DNA of 6,102 nucleotides from Rhodospirillaceae bacterium (GTDB lineage Bacteria > Pseudomonadota > Alphaproteobacteria > Rhodospirillales > Magnetovibrionaceae). A program made the translations under genes and the position numbers. The stretch covers positions 671 through 6,772 of the forward strand of contig NVTL01000091.1 in the NCBI GenBank assembly GCA_002401565.1, read 5' to 3'. Shown here one piece after another: positions 1 to 5,264 of this stretch (positions within the stretch are counted from its first letter, which is position 1; each line of letters opens with the position of its first letter). The notes under the pieces were generated by a model, which worked only from the letters and a program-made list of their open reading frames with translations, was not told where the DNA came from and searched no databases.

Positions 1-648
1 AAACACTGCCATGACACCATTCAGCCTCAACTCTTGTGGATCCGTAAAGCTTTTCTGCTATCTGACGTTGGTTGCGACCTGAGAGGAAATGCTTAAGGAT
101 AAAAAGAAGTTCGACATAATCCGTTTTGTCGCAGTAGCGATTTTTTTGGCCTGTTGTCCTGTGACAACATTAAATAGTTCTAAGCCATGGGAAAGCTGTA
201 ACGGTAATTGATGATTTATGGGGAGACGAAGAACCAAACCGGACGTATTCTTAAATAAATGTCCGTTTTTAATACGGACCTGAATGGCAGAAACGGCATT
301 CTCAATCTTTAATATCAGATCACCATTAAGTAACAGAAGCCCAGAAGCCGTGGATCCTACATTGTGCAACATGGGGAGCAGGGCAGGTTCATCATGTGCG
401 GACACCTCGGCTTCAAGCGTTGGAGCAATTGACCAGAATGGGGCCGTTAAATTAGATGGGTTTTCATAAGCGAGAAGCCCCCATTTGTTAGCAGACAAGT
501 CAGAGGTCAATTGTCGGTGGATGGTGAGGGAAAAGGTGTTGTTGAGGCGTTTTGGACGAGATGCATTTGATTTATAATCGGCGTTGTATTCTGGGTTTAG
601 CTTTAAAAATTCCCAAGCGATATTTTGAATGTTTGTGTCTTTCTTCAT
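1..648 (-). pseudogene. Frameshifted DUF6499/DUF2285-like protein, 3' end beyond the window
   Basis: The N-terminal part reads MKKDTN then AWEFLKLNPEYNADY, the pattern I associate with DUF6499 (annotated as a transcriptional regulator domain). WGLLAYENPSNLTAPFW follows, as expected ahead of DUF2285. In this frame the protein ends at a stop at 58-60. The other frame continues without a stop to base 1 and encodes a convincing DUF2285 C-terminus: LFILKHFLSGRNQRQIAEKL, then YG and EAEWCHGSV. The frames join at a run of seven A on the minus strand (plus-strand T7, 141-147); one more A, or a -1 slip, gives one continuous protein. I chose the start at 648 rather than 675 because MKKDT matches the usual family start and a GGGA lies nine bases upstream. 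Such proteins are common on alphaproteobacterial plasmids and integrative elements; their function is not well established. It could be a true pseudogene, a homopolymer sequencing error, or a gene expressed by slippage. Confidence 0.72.
141..147 (-). other. Homopolymer A7 frameshift site
   Basis: On the minus strand the reading is gcc aaa aaa atc, which leads to an early stop. Re-reading one A (aat cgc tac tgc gac) opens the frame that carries the DUF2285 C-terminal motif. A loss of one A from an original A8 is the simplest explanation. Slippage at the run, during transcription or translation, is the alternative. Confidence 0.7.
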
Positions 649-772
649 TGTTAATGTTCCCGTGTTGTTGTACATGGAAAATACTATTCCGGGAAGTGTT
701 ACGAAGAAGATAACGTCTCTACATTATTGCTTTTCATTATTCTGTTTGGAAGCAATTCATTAAATTCTTAAT

Positions 773-783
773 ATTGTTACAAT
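773..783. repeat. 11-bp palindrome in the divergent intergenic region
   Basis: ATTGTTACAAT is a perfect palindrome around a central T. It lies between the minus-strand DUF2285-like gene and the plus-strand toxin-antitoxin operon, so a regulator-binding site is possible. It is short and AT-rich, so chance is a real alternative. A separate 7-bp inverted repeat, ATTGCTT/AAGCAAT at 726-732 and 750-756, lies nearby and is equally uncertain. Confidence 0.25.
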
Positions 784-809
784 GCTTTGTTAATCAGCAT
801 GTTATACTC

Positions 810-838
810 TTGATATTTTGATTGATATGTCGTATATT
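810..838 (+). promoter_or_regulatory. Sigma70-type promoter of the AbiE operon
   Basis: TTGATA at 810-815 is a near-consensus -35 box. TATATT at 833-838 is a near-consensus -10 box, and the spacer is exactly 17 bp. Transcription would start near 845, giving a leader of about 30 bases before the antitoxin ATG at 876. Confidence 0.6.
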
Positions 839-864
839 TGCAATATGAAATTGTCGTATTTTTG
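828..864. repeat. Direct repeat over the AbiE promoter, candidate operator
   Basis: TGTCGTATATTTG at 828-840 recurs as TGTCGTATTTTTG at 852-864, with 12 of 13 bases the same and the copies 24 bp apart. The first copy covers the -10 box and the second lies just after the predicted start point. That is a suitable position for autorepression by the winged-helix antitoxin encoded immediately downstream. AbiEi antitoxins are known to repress their own promoters through repeat pairs; binding here is inferred. Confidence 0.45.
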
Positions 865-875
865 TGAGATTTGCT

Positions 876-1289
876 ATGGCGTTGAAAGGTACATTAGAAA
901 GTCGGGTGTCTTACCGTATTAAACGGAGCCACGCTTCCGTCTTTTTACGAAAAGATTTTGCCGACATTGGGGGGTATGATCAAATTGGTCGTATCCTCAG
1001 GAAACTTGTTAAAGATGAGCGCCTTATTAACTTGGGTTATGGGGCTTACGCTCGGGCGCAAAAGTCAAGAATTAGCGGCAACCTTATTCCTGAGAGGCCA
1101 TTGCAAGAATTAGCAAAGGAAATCATGAGAAAGCTAGGCGTTAAGACTGTGCCATCAACGGCGGAACGTGCTTATAACCAAGGACAATCAATGCAGGTTC
1201 CTGCCGGAAGAGTGGTCGGTGTTAAGGGGCGAGTCGCTCGCAAAATAGGATATAATGGAAAGTATATTTCATTTGAAAAAGTTGCTTAG
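876..1289 (+). CDS. AbiEi/DUF6088-type antitoxin of a type IV toxin-antitoxin system
   Basis: This 137-residue protein begins MALKGTLESRVSYRI. Residues about 20-60 contain SVFLRKDFADIGGYDQIGRI followed by LRKLVKDERLINLGYGAYAR, the DNA-binding winged-helix pattern of DUF6088/AbiEi-like antitoxins. The rest, with STAERAYNQGQSMQVP and a basic VKGRVARKIGYNG stretch, fits the C-terminal half of this family. In type IV systems the antitoxin is thought to oppose the toxin's effect and to repress the operon, rather than forming a tight complex with the toxin. The gene overlaps the AbiEii toxin gene by 35 bp, which supports a pair. I chose ATG 876, with a weak GTGAG about seven bases upstream, over the in-frame GTG at 864, which would place the start inside a repeat and lacks a ribosome-binding site. 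Confidence in the family is high; the exact start is less sure. Confidence 0.85.
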   Translation: MALKGTLESRVSYRIKRSHASVFLRKDFADIGGYDQIGRILRKLVKDERLINLGYGAYARAQKSRISGNLIPERPLQELAKEIMRKLGVKTVPSTAERAYNQGQSMQVPAGRVVGVKGRVARKIGYNGKYISFEKVA

Positions 1290-2205
1290 CCAAGAACTCA
1301 TTCAGGATGTTTCCCTTGAGACAGGGATTGATCCTGCCTTTATCGAAAAAGACTGGTTTGCTGTGCAACTTTTAATGTTGCTGGCTAAATATCAGAATGA
1401 CAAAGACGTTCATCTCATTTTTTCTGGTGGGACGAGTTTGTCAAAGGGCTACAATCTTATTCAACGTTTTTCTGAAGATTTAGATTTTTTCTTAAAAGAG
1501 CCAGATGATAAACCATTATCCCAAGGTCAACGCAGATATTTTCGTCGCAATATCACAGACCATATTGTTCAGGATAAACGGTTTCTCATAAATGACGATG
1601 AGGTTAAGCGTGGCGATAGCTATCGTTTTTTCAAAGCCCCAATAACGTATGGTGGCTTGTTTGAGCAAGCGTCTCTTCGTGCTCATTTGCAGTTGGAAAT
1701 GACATTTTTCAAACCAAAAATGCCAGTTGAGATGCGTAGAATACAATCGATTGTTTCCTCGGTCGTGGGGAATGATCCTGAAGTTGATATGCTGTGTATC
1801 TCTCCGTTAGAAACAGCGGGTGATAAATTGAGTGCGTTTTCTTGGCGTGTTCTGGTGCGTGACCGGAATGCCAAGGATGATGATGCGACCATTATTAGGC
1901 ATTTGCACGATCTGGCAGCTTTGGAATCCGTTATTAGTGAACAACAAGAAACATTTATTACAACCGCAAAACAATCTCTTGAGCACGATCAAGCAAACAG
2001 AGGTGGCAATAAAATCAAACAACTGTCCATTCAAGATAGGCTTTTTGAAACATTGCATGTCCTGAAAAGTGATAAATTATATCGTAAAGAATATGAAAAA
2101 TTTGTAATGGATATGTCCTACGCGGACGAAGAAGGTAAGATTGATTTTGATGGAGCCCTTGCGGCCTTTGAGCGTGTTGTTAATATTTATTGTTCGGTTG
2201 GGTAA
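1255..2205 (+). CDS. AbiEii-type nucleotidyltransferase toxin
   Basis: This 316-residue protein belongs to the AbiEii/DUF1814 toxin family of DNA-polymerase-beta-like nucleotidyltransferases. Residues 57-64 (SGGTSLSK) with GYNLIQRFSEDLDF after them form the hallmark motif; D75 and D77 are the expected metal-binding aspartates. ETAGDKLSAFSWR (186-198), with K191, and RHLHDL (215-220) match the later conserved motifs. The N-terminal DPAFIEKDWF is also typical. Characterised relatives transfer nucleotides to tRNA or another RNA target and arrest growth, limiting phage spread. Length is normal and no core motif looks lost, so the toxin is probably active. An AGGA at 1247-1250 lies four bases before the ATG, and the start lies inside the antitoxin gene, so the two are probably translationally coupled. 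The exact target cannot be read from the sequence. Confidence 0.92.
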   Translation: MESIFHLKKLLSQELIQDVSLETGIDPAFIEKDWFAVQLLMLLAKYQNDKDVHLIFSGGTSLSKGYNLIQRFSEDLDFFLKEPDDKPLSQGQRRYFRRNITDHIVQDKRFLINDDEVKRGDSYRFFKAPITYGGLFEQASLRAHLQLEMTFFKPKMPVEMRRIQSIVSSVVGNDPEVDMLCISPLETAGDKLSAFSWRVLVRDRNAKDDDATIIRHLHDLAALESVISEQQETFITTAKQSLEHDQANRGGNKIKQLSIQDRLFETLHVLKSDKLYRKEYEKFVMDMSYADEEGKIDFDGALAAFERVVNIYCSVG

Positions 2206-2329
2206 AATGAATTTAGGCGGTCTGTATTTATAATTTTGCGATAGGGTAAACATGGATACACATAAATTTATGGCGTGAGATGCGATTAAGACAATGGAAT
2301 TGCTGTTATTTGTCTTGTGAGGGTGCTAT
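2206..2329. other. Intergenic stretch after the AbiE operon
   Basis: No convincing gene is present. A 7-bp inverted repeat (AAGACAA 2288-2294, TTGTCTT 2310-2316) with a 15-base loop could form a weak hairpin, but no run of T follows it. I therefore do not call a terminator. Confidence 0.5.
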
Positions 2330-2357
2330 TTGATAATCTCGTGTTTCACTATATAAA
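2330..2357 (+). promoter_or_regulatory. Promoter of the three-gene cassette
   Basis: TTGATA at 2330-2335 and TATAAA at 2352-2357 are separated by 16 bp, a good match to sigma70-type promoters. Transcription would begin near 2363-2364, inside the palindrome at 2360-2372, with a leader of about 50 bases. The same TTGATA -35 hexamer is used at the AbiE promoter. Confidence 0.5.
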
Positions 2358-2359
2358 TT

Positions 2360-2372
2360 CTATCACTGATAG
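2360..2372. promoter_or_regulatory. tetO2-core-like palindromic operator
   Basis: CTATCACTGATAG is a perfect 13-bp palindrome around one base. Its reverse complement, CTATCAGTGATAG, equals the core of the tetO2 operator bound by TetR. Over the full 19-bp operator I count 15 matches. It sits on the predicted transcription start of the cassette, where a bound repressor would block transcription. An outer pair of 10-bp inverted arms (TATATAAATT 2350-2359 and AATTTATATA 2378-2387) encloses it. No tetR or tetracycline-resistance gene is in the window, so the binding protein is unknown. Confidence 0.5.
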
Positions 2373-2389
2373 TGTTTAATTTATATACG

Positions 2390-2397
2390 ATTCGAAT
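2390..2397. repeat. 8-bp palindrome in the cassette leader
   Basis: ATTCGAAT is a perfect palindrome between the candidate operator and the ribosome-binding site. It is short enough to occur by chance. Confidence 0.2.
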
Positions 2398-2401
2398 TGA
2401 T

Positions 2402-2407
2402 GGGGAG
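2402..2407 (+). promoter_or_regulatory. Ribosome-binding site that decides the start
   Basis: GGGGAG lies two bases before the first ATG (2410) but five before the second ATG (2413). Normal spacing favours 2413. Confidence 0.6.
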
Positions 2408-2412
2408 ATATG

Positions 2413-3216
2413 ATGACTTTCTGGAGCGGAAAAACACTTGCGCAGAAATTGCCCAGCTTAATAACTATATTTAACCCCAAAATGATTGACTGCAACGCAT
2501 ATACTCTTTGCGTTGGTGAAGAAGCCTATATCACGCCTGACCACAATATCCAAAACCCACTTACGCACACTGCTATGTCACTGAAAGATAGTGGCGAAGA
2601 TCGTTTAGCTATTCCTCCTGGCCAATTTGGCTTTCTCTTAACCGAAGAGGAAATTGAAGTGCCTGAAACGGCAATGGCGTTCATCTCGATGAAATCAACA
2701 TTTAAATTACAAGGCCTTATAAACGGATCTGGTTTTCATGTTGACCCAGGGTACAAAGGGAAATTGATTTTCTCCGTCTTTAATGCGGGCCCAAAATCTA
2801 TACATTTGAAGAGGGGCACCCCTCTATTTCTTATTTGGTACGCTGACCTTGACGAAAATGCTAAAAACCAAGAGGACATATACAAGAAGACTCAACCTGG
2901 ACATGGTACGATTCCACTGAAACTCATCAACGGAATCAGTGGTGAGATTCAATCCGCACACGGCCTGTCGGAAAAAATTCGCGATCTGTCGGAAAAAATA
3001 CAAAGCCTAGACAAGATAGTTCATAGCCAAACGGTCCAAATGAAGTATGTCTATAGTGGTCTTACTGCACTTTTCCTTCTCGGTGTAGGGGCGGGAATAT
3101 CGATGCTATTGTCGCCTGATACCGCCTCGAACGGAACAAATGGGAGCACCGCCATACATGCTCCACAAGTGCCCCCAGTAGCAGACGCTGACTCGACCAA
3201 ACCGAAAACGCAATGA
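2413..3216 (+). CDS. Membrane-anchored dCTP deaminase/dUTPase-fold protein, probably non-deaminating
   Basis: This 267-residue protein has a dCTP deaminase (Dcd)/dUTPase superfamily domain over residues 1-170. The best block is GLINGSGFHVDPGYKGKLIF followed by SVFN, the family's nucleotide-site strand with conserved D111. The equivalents of three E. coli Dcd active-site residues are changed: Arg110 is K94, Arg115 is L99, and the catalytic Glu138 is S121. No dUTPase C-terminal glycine-rich motif 5 is present. After the domain come a short coiled coil (about 185-209, two near-identical heptads LSEKI), a transmembrane helix (about 212-233, YSGLTALFLLGVGAGISMLL) and a Pro/Thr/Ala-rich tail of about 34 residues. 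K211 just before the helix suggests the enzyme-like domain faces the cytoplasm. I infer a membrane-tethered nucleotide-binding or sensing subunit, perhaps oligomeric like other family members. It is the first gene of the cassette, 21 bp before the next. Confidence 0.78.
   Translation: MTFWSGKTLAQKLPSLITIFNPKMIDCNAYTLCVGEEAYITPDHNIQNPLTHTAMSLKDSGEDRLAIPPGQFGFLLTEEEIEVPETAMAFISMKSTFKLQGLINGSGFHVDPGYKGKLIFSVFNAGPKSIHLKRGTPLFLIWYADLDENAKNQEDIYKKTQPGHGTIPLKLINGISGEIQSAHGLSEKIRDLSEKIQSLDKIVHSQTVQMKYVYSGLTALFLLGVGAGISMLLSPDTASNGTNGSTAIHAPQVPPVADADSTKPKTQ
2965..2999 (+). repeat. Direct 14-bp repeat encoding a duplicated heptad
   Basis: CTGTCGGAAAAAAT occurs at 2965-2978 and again at 2986-2999, exactly 21 bp (seven codons) apart. 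Each copy encodes LSEKI within the coiled coil of the Dcd-fold protein, so the spacing equals one heptad. Recent duplication of a coiled-coil turn is the likely origin. Confidence 0.8.
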
Positions 3217-3237
3217 TAAATTTAAGGCAACCTCTTT

Positions 3238-4239
3238 ATGCTAGCTCGCACACCCAAACCAACAAAAGTCTTTGATACCTTCTGGCGTTTTGCCGTTGAG
3301 CGTCAGAACCTTTTTTATCGTCGTATTGAAACCCCCTCGGCTTCCCAATGGACCGATGATGCAATTCTTGAACGCCATAAATTCACCAATGCTTACCGGG
3401 CTGCAGACCGTGTGAGCCAATACCTCATTCGCAATGTGATCTACTCTGGAGACCAAACTCCTGAAGAGGTCTTCTTTCGCACCATTCTTTTTAAGCTTTT
3501 TAATAAAATTGAGACTTGGGAGCTTCTAAAGGATCAGCTTGGCGATATTACTTGGCGTGAATTTAAATTTCAAAAATATGATACGATCCTGACCAAAGCC
3601 ATGGCGAATAAGGCCACGATTTATTCCGGCGCTTACATCATGGCTTCGGGCCGATCTGCTTTCGGGCATGCAAAAAAGCATCGAAACCATCTTGGCTTAC
3701 TCCAAAAAATGATGGATGACAGATTGCCAGACAGAATCAAACAAGCGCCTTCTATGGCTACTGTTTACGACACACTCCATGATCAACCTTCAATTGGAGA
3801 CTTCCTTGCCTATCAGTATGCAATTGATCTCAACTACAGCACCCTCACTGATTTTTCTGAAAATGATTTTGTAATGCCGGGGCCGGGCTCATTACGCGGT
3901 ATAGCAAAATGCTTTTCTGATTCTGGAAATCTATCTCCAAGTGACATCATTCGATTTGTTACCGAGAATCAAGAGCACGAACTGGAAAAACGAGGCCTAA
4001 AATTCAATTCGCTTTGGGGCCGCCCCTTGCACCTCATTGACGTACAGAATTTGTTTTGTGAAGTTGATAAATACTCTCGCGTTTTTCACCCGGAGATTTC
4101 CAGCGCGGATGGCCGCAAACGAATTAAACAACTTTTCCGCCCAAGCTCCAAACCTATTGCATACTTCTTTCCGCCGAAGTGGGGCCTGAATGATAAAACT
4201 CCAGAGAATTTAGAGGGTGCCCGTGATACGCTCTTTTAA
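3238..4239 (+). CDS. 5-hmdU-kinase helical / thymine-pyrophosphorylase-like protein (putative base modification)
   Basis: This 333-residue protein resembles the family annotated as nucleotide kinase domain / 5-hmdU DNA kinase helical domain. That family is related to the alpha-glutamyl/putrescinyl thymine pyrophosphorylases described in phage thymine hypermodification pathways. Recognisable blocks are KFTNAYRAADRVSQYLIRN (48-66), EEVFFRTILFKLFNKIETWE (77-96), FGHAKKHRNH (142-151), DFSENDFVMPGPGSLRGI (205-222) and WGRPLHLIDVQNLFCEVDKY (260-279). The PGPG turn resembles a helix-hairpin-helix element, but that is only a visual likeness. I see no P-loop (GxxxxGKS/T), so an independent kinase activity is doubtful despite the family name. 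An AAGG about ten bases upstream is a weak ribosome-binding site; coupling to the preceding gene is likely. The downstream TS-like gene overlaps its 3' end, indicating shared function. I assign it by memory of the family pattern, so the exact biochemical role is open. Confidence 0.72.
   Translation: MLARTPKPTKVFDTFWRFAVERQNLFYRRIETPSASQWTDDAILERHKFTNAYRAADRVSQYLIRNVIYSGDQTPEEVFFRTILFKLFNKIETWELLKDQLGDITWREFKFQKYDTILTKAMANKATIYSGAYIMASGRSAFGHAKKHRNHLGLLQKMMDDRLPDRIKQAPSMATVYDTLHDQPSIGDFLAYQYAIDLNYSTLTDFSENDFVMPGPGSLRGIAKCFSDSGNLSPSDIIRFVTENQEHELEKRGLKFNSLWGRPLHLIDVQNLFCEVDKYSRVFHPEISSADGRKRIKQLFRPSSKPIAYFFPPKWGLNDKTPENLEGARDTLF
4212..4217 (+). promoter_or_regulatory. Ribosome-binding site inside the preceding gene
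   Basis: AGAGGG lies five bases before the GTG at 4223 and overlaps the alternative GTG at 4217. It favours 4223 as the start of the TS-like gene and places translation initiation within the end of the upstream gene. Confidence 0.55.
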
Positions 4240-5245
4240 TGGCGAAACTGCTGACGAGGCTTGGCGCTTATCAATTCAAGCACTAATGGATGACGGCAAC
4301 GTTCACGTCCAACCGAGTAGACTTGGGCCAACTCGTGAAATACTCCACGCCACTTTCTCAATTCAAAACCCACGTCAACGTTGGGTACTTTCCCGAACAC
4401 CCGCAATCAATCCAGCATTTGCAATTGCAGAAGTGATTTGGATACTCCTTGGCCGACGTGATGCAGCCTTCCTTAATTTCTGGAATCCTATACTGCCTAA
4501 GTTTGCGGGCGACGGAGACACCTATCATGGAGCCTATGGCTATCGCCTACGCAAGCATCTAGGCATCGATCAAATTGACCGTGCTTATCAGGTGCTATCT
4601 AAGACACCCGACAGCCGTCAACTCGTGCTTCAAATATGGGATAGCTGTGTAGATCTTCCCGATAGTTCAGGTGAACCTTCGGCTCCGGACATTCCATGTA
4701 ATATTTGTTCAATGCCAAAGATTCGTGATGGCAAGCTTGAATGGTTTCAGGTCATGCGTAGCAATGATCTCTTCCTTGGCACCCCTCACAATTTTATACA
4801 GTTCACCACGCTTCAAGAAATCTTGGCCGGGTGGCTTGGCGTTGATGTTGGTGAATATGTGCAAGTGTCTGACAGCATGCATTGCTACGAGAATGACCTT
4901 AAGACTTTTGCATCGTCAGGCGAACCCGTCACGGCACCCAACACCGACAATCTCGCGATTCCCAAGCCAGAGTCTGAGGCCGCCCTTTCGGCTATCGGCT
5001 CAGCCATGGACAAACTCCGCTCCCCGGACCTAACACCATCCGACTTTTCAGCTTGCTTAAATGAGGCCAACCTTCCCGAAGGCTACCAAAATTTATTGCT
5101 GATTACAGCCGCCGATGCGGCCCGCCGTAGAGGCTGGACAGATGAAATGGCTGCAACTGTTTCTAAGTGCACAAACCCAGCTTTGACGACGGCTTGGGAG
5201 CGCTGGGAACAGCGGAATAAAAGTAAGCCATCAAAGAACGACTGA
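4223..5245 (+). CDS. Thymidylate-synthase-like enzyme (possible dUMP methylase or hydroxymethylase) with C-terminal extension
   Basis: This protein of about 340 residues matches the thymidylate synthase (TS) fold, which alkylates C5 of dUMP using a folate cofactor. Numbered from GTG 4223, visible equivalents of TS active-site residues are R33 (SRLGPTRE), E70 (AEVIW), R132 (PDSRQ), nucleophile C159 (DIPCN), R179-S180-x-D182 (MRSNDLFLG), N190 (PHNF), and H220/Y222 (MHCYEN). N190 keeps the Asn that favours uracil over cytosine, since dCMP hydroxymethylases have Asp there. Departures from housekeeping TS are PCN instead of PCH, Q133 instead of the second Arg, and about 100 C-terminal residues, partly Ala/Leu-rich and helical, after the core. 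It overlaps the preceding gene by 17 bp. The active site looks intact, so catalysis is likely. TS versus dUMP hydroxymethylase cannot be settled by eye. It is not a plain thyA or thyX. Confidence 0.8.
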   Translation: MIRSFNGETADEAWRLSIQALMDDGNVHVQPSRLGPTREILHATFSIQNPRQRWVLSRTPAINPAFAIAEVIWILLGRRDAAFLNFWNPILPKFAGDGDTYHGAYGYRLRKHLGIDQIDRAYQVLSKTPDSRQLVLQIWDSCVDLPDSSGEPSAPDIPCNICSMPKIRDGKLEWFQVMRSNDLFLGTPHNFIQFTTLQEILAGWLGVDVGEYVQVSDSMHCYENDLKTFASSGEPVTAPNTDNLAIPKPESEAALSAIGSAMDKLRSPDLTPSDFSACLNEANLPEGYQNLLLITAADAARRRGWTDEMAATVSKCTNPALTTAWERWEQRNKSKPSKND

Positions 5246-5264
5246 TAAAAAAACAGCCCCATTT

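Noticed and set aside
141..147. Programmed -1 frameshifting
   Set aside because: The run is not in the canonical X XXY YYZ phase and no downstream stimulatory structure is evident; loss of one A is simpler.
284..469. Small plus-strand open frame opposite the DUF6499/DUF2285-like gene
   Set aside because: It is antisense to a recognisable protein, lacks a convincing ribosome-binding site, and its translation resembles no family.
2251..2277. Eight-codon leader peptide-like frame (MDTHKFMA)
   Set aside because: It lies upstream of the predicted cassette promoter and shows no attenuator structure.
2288..2316. Rho-independent terminator after the AbiE operon
   Set aside because: The stem is only 7 bp, the loop is 15 bases, and no T-run follows.
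2360..2372. Tetracycline-resistance regulation because of the tetO2 core
   Set aside because: No tetR, tetA or ribosome-protection gene is in the window. The palindrome is only a candidate operator for an unknown regulator.
2413..3216. Calling the protein an active anti-phage dCTP deaminase
   Set aside because: The aligned catalytic Glu and two Arg are replaced, and the zinc-type deaminase motifs (HxE, PCxxC) found in other phage-defence deaminases are also absent.
3238..4239. Calling the protein a true nucleotide kinase
   Set aside because: No Walker A P-loop can be found; the name comes from the family label only.
4223..5245. Naming the gene thyA
   Set aside because: The length, the PCN catalytic pair and the C-terminal extension differ from housekeeping thymidylate synthase.
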